Shown: positions 1 to 7,785, counted from the stretch's first letter. The stretch is 64,000 nt of DNA from an uncultured Bradyrhizobium sp. (GCF_936928535.1 NZ_CAKZHY010000093.1:62001-126000); one strand, 5' to 3'. Made by a program: numbers and translations. Notes: generated by a model from the letters alone, not told the origin.

Positions 1-791
1 TCTACGTGCTGTCGTTCCAGGGGCCGCAGGGCGGCCTCACCTTCCCGATGAACGGCGTGTCGACCTACTGGCTGGCAAAACTGTTCCAGGGCACCGGCAT
101 CATCGATCTCGGTGCATCCTTCCGCCGCTCGCTGTTGCTTGGCATCATCGTGATGGCCGTCACCGTCGTGCTGTCGGTCGCCGCCGGCATGGCCTTCCGC
201 AGGAAGTTCAAGGCGCAGAGCATTCTGTTCTACTCGGCGATCGCAAGCCTGATCGTCCCCTCGATCATCACCTCGCTCGGCATCTCGCTGGAATTCCGCA
301 TCATCGACGATTTGATCAAGGCGCATTGGAACGAAAACTTCGAGACCTCGATGGGATTGCTCACCTCCGGTCTGGGTGCGCATCTGACCTGGACGCTGCC
401 GTTCGGCCTGCTGATCATGTTTGCGATCTTCAACCGCTTCGATCCCAGGCTCGAGGAAGCGGCGCGCGATCTCGGCGCGACACCGTGGCAAACGTTCCGC
501 TACGTCGTGCTGCCGATCATCCTTCCATCCGTGATCGGTATCGGCCTGTTCGGCTTCACGCTGTCCTGGGACGAGCTCGCGCGCTCCAGTCAGGCGATCG
601 GGGCGGTCAATACATTGCCGCTCGACCTTCAGGGCCTCACCACGACGGTGACGAACCCCGATATCTATGCGCTCGGCACCATCATCTCCGCGGTGTCCTT
701 CGCGGTGATCACGCTTGCGCTGGGCACCATCCACATGCTCAACAAGCGCCAGGCGGCGAAGGGCTCGGACGCCGGCAAAGGCCTGGTCTGA
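1..791 (+). CDS. ABC transporter permease, polyamine/PotC type (5' end outside window)
   Basis: This is an inner-membrane permease subunit of an ABC importer. The reading frame is open through the left edge, so the N-terminus is missing. Several hydrophobic membrane segments are visible, and the cytoplasmic EAA loop that docks on the ATPase is clear (EEAARDLGATPWQTF, followed by VVLPIILPS). The PotC-like spacing suggests uptake of polyamines or other small organic cations or acids, but the substrate cannot be read from the permease. The racemase gene starts 5 bases after the stop codon, so the two are probably cotranscribed. The other transporter subunits would lie to the left of the window. 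Confidence 0.85.
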   Translation, partial: YVLSFQGPQGGLTFPMNGVSTYWLAKLFQGTGIIDLGASFRRSLLLGIIVMAVTVVLSVAAGMAFRRKFKAQSILFYSAIASLIVPSIITSLGISLEFRIIDDLIKAHWNENFETSMGLLTSGLGAHLTWTLPFGLLIMFAIFNRFDPRLEEAARDLGATPWQTFRYVVLPIILPSVIGIGLFGFTLSWDELARSSQAIGAVNTLPLDLQGLTTTVTNPDIYALGTIISAVSFAVITLALGTIHMLNKRQAAKGSDAGKGLV

Positions 792-796
792 TCGCG

Positions 797-1528
797 ATGC
801 GACTGCACGTCGTCAATCCCAACACCACTGTTACGATGACGGCGAAGATCGCCGCAGCGGCGCGCGCGATTGCGCTGCCCGAGACCGTGATCGACGCGCG
901 GCAGCCCGCGATGGGGCCGGTCTCGATCGAAGGGTTTTACGACGAGGCTTTCGCCGTTCCGGGCATGCTCGGCTGCATCCGCGAGGCCGACCGCGACGGC
1001 GCGAACGCGCACATCATCGCCTGCTTCGACGACACCGGCCTCGATGCCGCGCGTGCCGTTGCAAAAGCCCCTGTCATCGGCATCGGCGAAGCCGGCTTCC
1101 ACGTCGCGAGCCTGGTCGCGGCACGCTTTGCCGTGGTGACGACGCTTGGTGTCTCTATCGTGCCGATTGAACACAATTTGCGGAAATACGGCCTTTCGGA
1201 GCGTTGCGCCCGTGTGCGGGCCGCCGAGGTCCCCGTGCTGGCACTCGAGGAACGCAACGCCGAGGCGCTCGGCAAGATCTCCGCGGAAATCACGGCCGCG
1301 ATCCGCGACGACCGCGCCGAGGCGATCGTGCTCGGCTGCGCCGGCATGGCGGATCTTGCGGCAGAGCTCGCCGCCACCCATGGCCTGCCCGTGGTTGATG
1401 GCGTTGCTGCCGCGGTGACGCTGGCCGAAGGACTGGTCCGGCTCGAGCTCTCAACATCCCGGCTCGGCCCCTACGCGGCGCCCCGCGCGAAGACCTATTC
1501 GGGCCCGTTTTCGCCGTTTCAGCCCTGA
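797..1528 (+). CDS. Asp/Glu/hydantoin racemase family protein
   Basis: The 243-residue protein belongs to the cofactor-independent Asp/Glu racemase superfamily. It opens with the family signature VVNPNTT. Two catalytic-type cysteines stand at C76 (in IIACFDDTGL) and C181 (in VLGCAGM), the positions expected for the two-base racemisation of hydantoin racemases. The gene follows the ABC permease by 5 bases, so the imported compound may be the substrate or its precursor, for example a hydantoin or amino acid derivative. Aspartate racemase or maleate isomerase activity remain possible alternatives. The family assignment is firm; the substrate is inferred. Confidence 0.85.
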   Translation: MRLHVVNPNTTVTMTAKIAAAARAIALPETVIDARQPAMGPVSIEGFYDEAFAVPGMLGCIREADRDGANAHIIACFDDTGLDAARAVAKAPVIGIGEAGFHVASLVAARFAVVTTLGVSIVPIEHNLRKYGLSERCARVRAAEVPVLALEERNAEALGKISAEITAAIRDDRAEAIVLGCAGMADLAAELAATHGLPVVDGVAAAVTLAEGLVRLELSTSRLGPYAAPRAKTYSGPFSPFQP

Positions 1529-1640
1529 GCTTCCGCTTGCGTGCTGAGAGCGATCAACTTTTGTGTTTCGGTCACGAGCGACGCCCAGTTCTGCCGGATG
1601 CCGTGCTAAGACCCGCACCAGTAGTTCTACGGGGCTTTGC

Positions 1641-1832
1641 ATGAGAAAGAACGATGTCACCTGTTCAGCGTGCGGAGCCGGCTTTCGGCGGCTCGAGCTT
1701 GCCACGCCAGCGGCCAATTCGGGCGAGTATCGCTGTCCGGCTTGCGACGAGGTCGTGGAGACCTTCGACGGCACTGCGTTTATCGCCTATCGCATGACGA
1801 TCCAGCCTTCGTTGAAGGCTGCCCGTCCTTAA
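1641..1832 (+). CDS. Small zinc-ribbon protein
   Basis: The 63-residue protein has two CxxC pairs (CSACGAGF near residue 8 and CPACDEVVETFDG near residue 32), a zinc-ribbon arrangement. Between them lies a segment with RLELATP. The frame extends upstream, but the ATG at 1641 places the first cysteine pair close to the N-terminus and follows a GGGGC-rich stretch, so it was chosen. Such proteins occur as single small cytoplasmic proteins in Bradyrhizobium-like genomes. No partner can be assigned: it lies alone between the racemase and the coiled-coil protein gene. Role unknown. Confidence 0.6.
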   Translation: MRKNDVTCSACGAGFRRLELATPAANSGEYRCPACDEVVETFDGTAFIAYRMTIQPSLKAARP

Positions 1833-2095
1833 GGGCTGTCGAAGTTCCGCTGGACCTTTGCGGTTCGGCTGGTCCGATCCCCATTCACACCGAATTCGGT
1901 TTGGGCGGGCTTGTTTTTGCCGAACGCGAGGGGCCTTCGCGTTGGGTCATCAGCGCTTTTTCCCCAAGCGGCCACCTTTTCGTCCCAATTGTTGCTGAAC
2001 AGTAACACTTTCGGGACGCCCCGGCCGCCTTGCTTCTCGTTCTTGTGCTGCCGCTCTTCGCCACTCACCAAGTTTCAATTTGGGTCTTGTCAGCG
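1833..2095. other. Intergenic region, probable promoter area
   Basis: No gene is supported here. Longer frames exist on both strands but show no family features. The stretch probably holds the promoter of the downstream coiled-coil gene; no clear sigma-factor motif was recognised. Confidence 0.3.
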
Positions 2096-2590
2096 ATGAT
2101 CGATCTCGCAGAGGACACTCCGTCCAACCCCCTCCTTCGTCTTGGCGCCCAGCCGATCGCGTTGACGGCTGCGGCACTGCTGCTCCTGATCGCCGGCGTC
2201 ACCTCGATCGCGATCTGGCGCGCCTATACCGGCGCTGCGCCTGAGACCGACCGCGTGGTCGCCTCGCGGCAGCTTCAGGTGCGCGCGGCGCAGGCCTCCG
2301 AGCAACTGGTCGAGAAGACCAAGGGACTGGAGGCGACCCAGCAGGAATCGATCGACCAGCTCCAGGTCGTGCAGGACCAGCTTCAGAGCATGAAGAAGCT
2401 GCTCGCCTCGCAGCAGGCCGATACCAAACGCCTATCGGATCAGGTCGCCGGTCTGAACGAATCCATCGACAGCTTGCGGCAATCCTTTGCCAGCGTCCGG
2501 TCCACGGAGGCCGACACTCCCGCGGTTACCTCAAGGAAACCCTCGCGCCACCGCGTCCACGCCAGCGCGCGCAAACGCACACGCGGCTGA
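2096..2590 (+). CDS. Hypothetical membrane-anchored coiled-coil protein
   Basis: The 164-residue protein has one transmembrane segment at about residues 20-40 (IALTAAALLLLIAGVTSIAI). A long charged and glutamine-rich helix follows at about 55-135, with heptad-like repeats that suggest a coiled coil, and the tail is basic (RKPSRHRVHASARKRTRG). The frame is open further upstream, but the ATG at 2096 gives a compact cytosolic N-terminus and was preferred. The likely topology is a short cytoplasmic start, one membrane anchor and an elongated coiled-coil domain. A strong hairpin with a T-tract ends the transcript. No known domain was recognised. Confidence 0.6.
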   Translation: MIDLAEDTPSNPLLRLGAQPIALTAAALLLLIAGVTSIAIWRAYTGAAPETDRVVASRQLQVRAAQASEQLVEKTKGLEATQQESIDQLQVVQDQLQSMKKLLASQQADTKRLSDQVAGLNESIDSLRQSFASVRSTEADTPAVTSRKPSRHRVHASARKRTRG

Positions 2591-2713
2591 TCCGTTCCGC
2601 CTCGTCGGCATTATTTTCGGAACTTGTGAACTGGATCACATTCGTCCGTATGATTCCGCGCCATGGTGGGCTCTACCGGATGGCGTGAGCCGATTTCAAT
2701 ATCCGGGGCTGGC

Positions 2714-2754
2714 AAGGTCGTTGACGGTATACTGCGTCAACGGCCTTGTTTTTT
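2714..2754 (+). terminator. Intrinsic terminator after the coiled-coil protein gene
   Basis: The arms AAGGTCGTTGACG (2714-2726) and CGTCAACGGCCTT (2735-2747) pair almost perfectly around an 8-base loop. The run GTTTTTT follows directly. This is a textbook rho-independent terminator for the plus-strand gene ending at 2590. Confidence 0.85.
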
Positions 2755-2800
2755 AATGCTGCGGTATTCCGATGCCTTAGCTGGGCACCACCCTCAACCT

Positions 2801-3187
2801 CTACTCACAGACCTGAACGCGGCGGACGCGCCAGCCCCATTGCGTCATTACGCGCTGCCGCACGAGGTAGCACTGCGCGCCGTAGCCGCCATCATCGTAA
2901 TCGGCGCCGTAAGAATAGGGGTCGCCGTAGGCGGGATAACCGTAACCATAAGCTCCGTAATAGCCGGCGCCCGCAATGCCGGCGCCGATCGCGACACCCG
3001 GCCAAAAGCCGCCACCGTGCCAGCCATGACCCCATCCGCCGTGGCCCCAGCCGCCACCGCCCCAATGGCCACCACCACCACCCCAATGGCCACCGCCGCC
3101 CCAATGGCCGCCCGCCTGCGCCGCCTGGGGCGCTGCGAGACCAACCGCCACGACGGCCAGTGCGGCCACGATCATCTTGCGCAACAT
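2801..3187 (-). CDS. Secreted glycine/histidine/tryptophan-rich protein
   Basis: The 128-residue protein starts with a signal peptide (MLRKMIVAALAVVAVGLAAP, cleavage probable near AAQA-GG). A low-complexity segment built from GGHWGGGG and GWGHGGWGHG units follows. The C-terminal part is tyrosine- and glycine-rich (YGAYGYGYPAYGD) and ends in a short region with two cysteines. The start at 3187 has a GGAGGG ribosome binding site; a longer upstream frame exists but lacks one. Similar His/Gly-rich exported proteins are common in Bradyrhizobium-like genomes without known function. The histidines could bind metal, but this is inference. Confidence 0.6.
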   Translation of the reverse strand: MLRKMIVAALAVVAVGLAAPQAAQAGGHWGGGGHWGGGGGHWGGGGWGHGGWGHGWHGGGFWPGVAIGAGIAGAGYYGAYGYGYPAYGDPYSYGADYDDGGYGAQCYLVRQRVMTQWGWRVRRVQVCE

Positions 3188-3291
3188 CAACTCACCCTCC
3201 GCGTGGAAACGCTCCACACTCCAAAACAGGAACCAAGCTAATGTCATCGGATCATCGATGATAGGCGGGCCGGCTCACTTCCGCGCGAGCA

Positions 3292-3597
3292 TCAGCAGCC
3301 GCGGCAGATGCTCTTCATCTTCTTGTCGAGCAGGCGGTTCTCGGCGCTCACTGTGGCATCGGCGTCGGGGTTCGTGCCCGAGGCTGCCCCGGTGGTGACA
3401 CCGGGCGCCGTGTTCGCGCCGGAGGATTGCGCCGTGCCCAGGCTGTTGGTGCCGGGCGGCGGCGCGGGCGTATTGGCGACGCCGGTCGATCCGGTCGCGC
3501 CACCGGTGGTCTGAGCGAGCGACACAGCCGGCATTGCGGCGAGGCCGATGATGACGATCAACATCTTGAGCGAAGCGCTTGCGGACGGTTGGGTCAT
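3292..3597 (-). CDS. Small secreted hypothetical protein
   Basis: The 101-residue protein has an N-terminal signal peptide (LKMLIVIIGLAAMPAVSLAQ) followed by a disordered Gly/Thr/Ala/Pro-rich segment. A short C-terminal part (ENRLLDKKMKSICRGC) has two cysteines four residues apart. The ATG at 3597 was chosen because a GGGAGAT ribosome binding site lies just upstream; the longer frame would read through it. The protein is probably periplasmic or secreted. No homologous family was recognised, and the neighbours give no functional hint. Confidence 0.55.
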   Translation of the reverse strand: MTQPSASASLKMLIVIIGLAAMPAVSLAQTTGGATGSTGVANTPAPPPGTNSLGTAQSSGANTAPGVTTGAASGTNPDADATVSAENRLLDKKMKSICRGC

Positions 3598-3693
3598 TGG
3601 AAAGATCTCCCTGCCCAATCAACGGTAGCTGCAATGACAGGTTCCGGAACAAATCCCGTCGCATCAGCTTGAAACAGGAAAGGCAAAACCATC

Positions 3694-3858
3694 ATGACGG
3701 ATCGCGATCCCTTTGCAGAGGGCGAACGCGCAGCACGCGAAAACATTCCCGCCGAGGCCAATCCTTACTCGAACGGCAGCGACGAGCATGCGCTTTGGGC
3801 CGCCGGGCACGAGAAGGTCGCCGGCGCAAGCGAGGCGCGGGAATCCGAGGGAAGCTGA
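3694..3858 (+). CDS. Small RMF/CrpP-like protein
   Basis: This 54-residue frame begins at the ATG at 3694 and ends with TGA at 3858. Its core GERAARENIPAEANPY, then GSDEHALWAAGHEKVAG, has the spacing of the ribosome modulation factor/CrpP fold: an initial G..A helix, an NPY turn, then a W..G helix. RMF proteins bind the 30S head and promote ribosome dimerisation in stationary phase; CrpP relatives have other proposed roles. The composition is strongly charged, as expected for a small cytosolic protein. The gene lies between two minus-strand genes. The family call rests on pattern reading and is moderate. Confidence 0.5.
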   Translation: MTDRDPFAEGERAARENIPAEANPYSNGSDEHALWAAGHEKVAGASEARESEGS

Positions 3859-3887
3859 CGCCCCCTCCGGGCTGCCGAACACCGTCG

Positions 3888-5582
3888 CTACGCGGCCGCA
3901 CCCATCTCCTTGCCGAGATCCTCGACCATGGTCACGAAGATATGCGACTCCTCTCCGGCTCCGCCGATCTGGAGGCGCCGCCACGATACAAGGCGTCGAC
4001 CGCGGACGGGATTGTTGATCGTATCGGTGATGGGCTCGAGTTGCTGCCGCTGGGCTAGCAGCTGCTTGTCGCGCTGTTCAATCAGATCGGCGGTTTCCTT
4101 GGAAAACAGTTCGCGCGCTGTCTTGCCGACGATTTCGCCGCGCGACATGCCGATCTGCTTTTCGGCGGCCTTGTTGATGAACAAATAGCGCATGCTGCGC
4201 GCGTCCTTGGCGATGATGCCCTCAGTCACGTTCTCGATGATGGTGGCGAGGAAACGCTCCATCCGCTCGAGAATGCGCTCCCGCTGCCGCTGCTCGGTGA
4301 CGTCCTCCTGCACCGATACCCAGCCGCCACCGTCCATCGGCCTTTCGTAGATCTTGATGATGCGGCCGTCGTTCAACGTGATCTCGTAGGCCGTTGGCTC
4401 GCGCTTGGCGATCCGATCGCGCACGGCGCCGACATATTTTGCGACGTCGCCGCTGAACAAGCCGCTCTTGACCCGGTGCTGGAGAATCTCCTCGAGTGTC
4501 GAGCCGGCCTGGATCGTCTCGGGCAGATTGTAGATCCGTCGATAATTGGCGTTCATGGCGACCACGGCTGCCTTGCCATCCAGCATGATCAGGCCCTGCG
4601 GCATGCTGTTGATCGCGGCCGAGAGCTGCCACTTCTTGGCCTGGTACTTGTCGTTGAAATTGTCGCGCTCGGTCATCGCCGCGTCGCGGGCCTGCGCGGT
4701 GCCGAGCTCGAGCTCCTCGAGCTCGAAGATGCGCGCAACGGCGTCGCGGAAGTGCTGCACGGCGCGTGCAAGATGTCCGATCTCGTCGTGGCGACCGAGA
4801 TGCGGCACCTCGCTCTTGACGTCTCCGTCCGCGATCCGGTCGGTCGCCCGCGTGATCTCGGTCAGCGCCCCGACCACCGAGTTCCGCATCACCACGACAT
4901 TCAGGCCGCCGAGATAGAGCGCGGCGAGCCCGAGCATGAACAGGTAGGCTGCGGCGTAGCGGTTCTCGTCGGCGAGTTGGTCCGCCTGGCGGGCGCGTTC
5001 CGCATAGATGCGTTCGAGCGCCTCGACATCGCTGTTGAGCTTGCTGCGCAGGCTCCGGTTGGCATCATTGTCGCCCAGCTCGCGCGCCGCTGCGGGACTG
5101 ATCTCGAGCCCGCGCCGCACCACCTCCTGCCGAAACTCGATGAACTGCGCGATGCGCTGTCGGAAGGTGGAGAACAGTTCGGCGTCGTCGTCACCGACGG
5201 TGCGCTCCATGCTCTTCACCGCGTCCGCGAGCTCGTGGTTACGTCGTATCAGCTCGTCGGCAAACTGCTTCGCCGCGTGGCGGTCACTGGACATGTAGAT
5301 GCCGCGTGATTCCATCACGATCGCGTAGATCAGCGCATTGATGCGCCCGGCGCTGATCGCAGCCTCTGCGGAGGTCGCATACATGTGACGATAGGTCGTC
5401 TGCAACCGGACGGTCTGGACCGACATCACGAGCAGCAAGGTCGTCACAATCGCGAGAAAGCCGGCGATGCTGTAGACCTTCTCCGCGACGCTCAGCGTGT
5501 CGGCCCCGCGTGCGAAGCGGACAAATTTCTTTAAAAGTCGGATACCGGCGTCGAGGCCGGATCGCGATGCCGCAGCGTCCAT
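3888..5582 (-). CDS. Membrane receptor with HAMP and two PAS domains, no output domain
   Basis: The 564-residue protein has a transmembrane helix at about 38-57 and a periplasmic helical sensor region at about 60-208. A second transmembrane helix follows at 209-231. A HAMP linker occupies about 232-285 (DEIGHLARAVQHFRD is typical). A coiled coil leads to a PAS domain at about 322-430, and a second PAS domain lies at about 440-555. The chain then stops: no histidine kinase, GGDEF, EAL or chemotaxis signalling domain is present. It must therefore pass its signal to a partner or act by dimerisation. The architecture is clear; the ligand and partner are unknown. Confidence 0.8.
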   Translation of the reverse strand: MDAAASRSGLDAGIRLLKKFVRFARGADTLSVAEKVYSIAGFLAIVTTLLLVMSVQTVRLQTTYRHMYATSAEAAISAGRINALIYAIVMESRGIYMSSDRHAAKQFADELIRRNHELADAVKSMERTVGDDDAELFSTFRQRIAQFIEFRQEVVRRGLEISPAAARELGDNDANRSLRSKLNSDVEALERIYAERARQADQLADENRYAAAYLFMLGLAALYLGGLNVVVMRNSVVGALTEITRATDRIADGDVKSEVPHLGRHDEIGHLARAVQHFRDAVARIFELEELELGTAQARDAAMTERDNFNDKYQAKKWQLSAAINSMPQGLIMLDGKAAVVAMNANYRRIYNLPETIQAGSTLEEILQHRVKSGLFSGDVAKYVGAVRDRIAKREPTAYEITLNDGRIIKIYERPMDGGGWVSVQEDVTEQRQRERILERMERFLATIIENVTEGIIAKDARSMRYLFINKAAEKQIGMSRGEIVGKTARELFSKETADLIEQRDKQLLAQRQQLEPITDTINNPVRGRRLVSWRRLQIGGAGEESHIFVTMVEDLGKEMGAAA

Positions 5583-5643
5583 AGCGCCGCTCTCCCTGGT
5601 TGAAAGAGCGTCACGATAGGCCTGTCTGCGCTAGCGGAGGATT

Positions 5644-5664
5644 AAAATACCTACTGGTATTTTT
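5644..5664. repeat. AT-rich perfect inverted repeat (operator or weak terminator)
   Basis: AAAATACC (5644-5651) and GGTATTTT (5656-5663) form a perfect 8-base inverted repeat around TACT. It lies between the end of the carbonic anhydrase gene and the start of the receptor gene, both on the minus strand. It could be a weak terminator for the first, or a repressor operator for the second. Confidence 0.4.
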
Positions 5665-5695
5665 ACGGCGTGAGCAAATGGAACCGGGGCGCGGA

Positions 5696-6226
5696 TCAGC
5701 CGATCCGCTTCAGGCCCTTCGTGAAGCGCGGGCCGTTGGCGACATAGAACCTGGCGGCGCTTCCCATCTTCTGCACCTGGGCATCGTCCAGCGTGCGGAT
5801 GACGCGCGCGGGCGAACCGATGATGAGCGAGCGTTGCGGAAACTCCTTGCCCTCGGTGATGACGGAGCCGGCACCGACGATGCTGTTGCGGCCGATCTTC
5901 GCGCCGTTCATGACGATCGAGCCCATGCCGATCAGCGCGCCTTCCTCAATGGTGCAGCCGTGCAGGATGACGTTGTGGCCGACGGTGCAGCTCTTGCCGA
6001 TGACGAGCGGAAAGCCGAGATCGGTGTGGCAGGTCGAGCCGTCCTGCACGTTGGCGCCCTCGCCGATCTCGATCCACTCATTGTCGCCGCGCAGCACCGC
6101 GCCGAACCAGACGCTGGCGCCCGGCTTCAGGCGCACCTTGCCGATCACGGTTGCGGTTTCCGCGATGAAGTAATTGCCGTCCGAAGGAAGGTCGGGCGCC
6201 TGCCCGTCGAGCTCGTAGATCGCCAT
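5696..6226 (-). CDS. Gamma-class carbonic anhydrase family protein
   Basis: The 176-residue protein is a left-handed beta-helix of hexapeptide repeats (for example IGEGANVQDG, IEEGALIGMGS, IGRNSIVGAGS). The three zinc-binding histidines of gamma carbonic anhydrases are in place at H67, H84 and H89. Length matches the cytosolic YrdA/PaaY-like branch, which acts as a trimer. Many members of this branch show weak or no CO2 hydration, so the reaction is not certain. An AGGAGA ribosome binding site precedes the ATG at 6226. It may form a transcription unit with the membrane protein gene upstream at 6310-6639. Confidence 0.88.
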   Translation of the reverse strand: MAIYELDGQAPDLPSDGNYFIAETATVIGKVRLKPGASVWFGAVLRGDNEWIEIGEGANVQDGSTCHTDLGFPLVIGKSCTVGHNVILHGCTIEEGALIGMGSIVMNGAKIGRNSIVGAGSVITEGKEFPQRSLIIGSPARVIRTLDDAQVQKMGSAARFYVANGPRFTKGLKRIG

Positions 6227-6309
6227 GGAGGTCTCCTGTCACGTCAACCAAGCCATAGCGAAACGACGGCGCGGAGGCAAAGGGCCGCCGCGAAGAGCCT
6301 ATCGAAGCG

Positions 6310-6639
6310 TCAGCCGAGCACGCCGGTCGCGCGCAGCGTCATCAGGAAGAAGGTGCCGCTCATCATGCTCCAGAAGCCGGCGATGACGGTCGCCACCATC
6401 ACGAACTCGAAGCGGCGGCTTTCGAGCCGCATGCCGCGCAGCGTATTGCGCATGATGATGAAGGGCGCCGCGAACACCAGGAACGGCACGGCTGCAAACG
6501 TCTTCGGCGCCACGCCTTCCTGCAGCAGTCCGAAACCGGCTTGGCGCTGCGACAGCGCCTGGTACCCATTCGCGAGCGCGCCCGCGAGCGCAAAACCGAT
6601 GCAGATCGAGAAGAAGGTGTTGAGAGCTTCAGGTGTCAT
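6310..6639 (-). CDS. Small integral membrane protein, uncharacterised
   Basis: The 109-residue protein has about three hydrophobic segments: residues 8-25 (FFSICIGFALAGALANGY), about 48-65 (AAVPFLVFAAPFIIMRN) and about 80-102 (VMVATVIAGFWSMMSGTFFL). It resembles conserved small membrane proteins of the Bradyrhizobium group for which no function is established. The gene lies on the minus strand, 83 bases upstream of the carbonic anhydrase gene, so cotranscription is plausible. Its promoter would lie in the region that holds the CtrA-type box. Confidence 0.6.
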   Translation of the reverse strand: MTPEALNTFFSICIGFALAGALANGYQALSQRQAGFGLLQEGVAPKTFAAVPFLVFAAPFIIMRNTLRGMRLESRRFEFVMVATVIAGFWSMMSGTFFLMTLRATGVLG

Positions 6640-6713
6640 CGGAACAGTCCGCCCATACGCAACGCGAGGAGCCTTCCCTGTGACAAATAGTGCCGGTTAA
6701 CGCTACATTATCC

Positions 6714-6728
6714 TTAAGCGAAGGTTAA
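6714..6728. promoter_or_regulatory. CtrA-type binding box
   Basis: TTAA (6714-6717), seven bases, then TTAAC (6725-6729) match the full CtrA consensus TTAA-N7-TTAAC. The box lies between the divergent starts at 6639 (minus) and 6855 (plus), a position typical for cell-cycle control in alphaproteobacteria. A further GGTTAACG half-site lies just to the left. Confidence 0.5.
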
Positions 6729-6854
6729 CGGGGCCGCCCGGCCCGGACAGGGCCCCCGTCGTTCACTGCAGGGCCGGAACCTTCCGCGAAATCGCCGCCA
6801 CGTGGCATATTCGCCGGTGATTCGTCGGCCACCGGCCGACCGGCCACGGACCCA

Positions 6855-7586
6855 TTGCGCGACGTCATGACAGTGTTTTCGGCCACCTCCCCTCGCTCTG
6901 CCAGGACGAACGCAAGGGCGCGTGCGCGGAGCCATCTCGTCCCGGTCGCGCTGACCTGCGTGTTCGTGGCGAGTGCGATCGCGCTGGTTGCCTATCTGTT
7001 GTGGCCGACCTGGAGCACGGGCGGCACTGACACGCCGGACAAGCTGCCCGTGAGCGTCGGCGGCACGCTGTTCAACCTGCCGATCTCCGCGATCCGGATG
7101 AAGATCCAGCGGCACTCCGGCCCGCAGGAGCGCATCGATCTCGACTTCCTCTATCCCTCGCTGGACGCGCCCAGCGGGCCGACGCACGTGACCGCCGACA
7201 CCGTGGACACGGCGATGCAGCCGATCGACCGAATCTTCCTCTCGATCGCGGCGCATCACGATGCGCTCTCGCCGGAACAGCGAACGACGACGATCTATCC
7301 GCGCTATCTCGAGCCGTCAGCGACGGCGCCGGACGACGGATTGACGATGCGCCCGTTCCGCAGCGACACGCCCTATGGCAGCGAGGATCTGTATTCAGCA
7401 AGCACCCCCGCGCTCAGCGCGCGCTGCACGCGCGATGCGTCGACGCCCGGCATGTGCCTGTCCGAACGCCGCGTCGGCGGCGCCGACCTCACCTTCCGCT
7501 TTCCGCGCAGCTGGTTGTCGCAATGGCGGGACATTGCGGAGGCGATGGACAAGCTGACGGCGCAGCTGCGCGGGCCGCACAGCTGA
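6855..7586 (+). CDS. Membrane-anchored hypothetical protein
   Basis: The 243-residue protein has a basic N-terminus (RTNARARARSH) and one transmembrane helix at about 30-51 (VALTCVFVASAIALVAYLLW). The rest, about 190 residues, is likely periplasmic and carries a cysteine pair (ARCTRDASTPGMCLSERRV). An alternative start is the ATG at 6867, two codons beyond the GTC that follows the first ATG. No known domain was recognised, although single-anchor proteins of this kind are conserved in Bradyrhizobium-like genomes. The CtrA-type box about 130 bases upstream suggests cell-cycle control, an inference only. Confidence 0.6.
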   Translation: MRDVMTVFSATSPRSARTNARARARSHLVPVALTCVFVASAIALVAYLLWPTWSTGGTDTPDKLPVSVGGTLFNLPISAIRMKIQRHSGPQERIDLDFLYPSLDAPSGPTHVTADTVDTAMQPIDRIFLSIAAHHDALSPEQRTTTIYPRYLEPSATAPDDGLTMRPFRSDTPYGSEDLYSASTPALSARCTRDASTPGMCLSERRVGGADLTFRFPRSWLSQWRDIAEAMDKLTAQLRGPHS

Positions 7587-7607
7587 ACCCGGCCGCGACG
7601 CAAAAGT

Positions 7608-7631
7608 CGAAAACAACCCCATGCACAGTAG
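7608..7631 (+). repeat. 24-base conserved 3' motif, copy 1
   Basis: A 24-base sequence containing AAAACAACCCCATGCACAGT recurs exactly at 50428-50451. Both copies follow the stop codon of a plus-strand gene (21 bases here) in a convergent gap. A short GC-rich palindrome (GGCGGCCGCC) follows. Confidence 0.6.
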
Positions 7632-7751
7632 CGAGGCGGCCGCCGCGGCTTCGTATTTTCGATAATTCGCCATTTTCGAAATAAAGCTTGTTCCGTCGGG
7701 CAAAACAGGAGCATGATGGCATCATGGCGCGACCCCGCGTTGATGCGGCCA

Positions 7752-7785
7752 CCGACAGGCCTCGGGCGATCCCTGGGCCTGTCGG
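7752..7785. repeat. Perfect 10-base inverted repeat between convergent genes
   Basis: CCGACAGGCC (7752-7761) and GGCCTGTCGG (7776-7785) pair perfectly around a 14-base loop. It lies between the plus-strand gene ending at 7586 and the minus-strand gene ending at 7852, so it may end transcripts from either side. A CCCTTTTTT run lies about 16 bases beyond it on the plus strand. Confidence 0.4.

Noticed and set aside
7712..7726. Palindrome CATGATGGCATCATG between convergent genes
   Set aside because: It is a near-perfect palindrome, but it lies between gene ends where no promoter is expected, and 15 bases of this kind can arise by chance.
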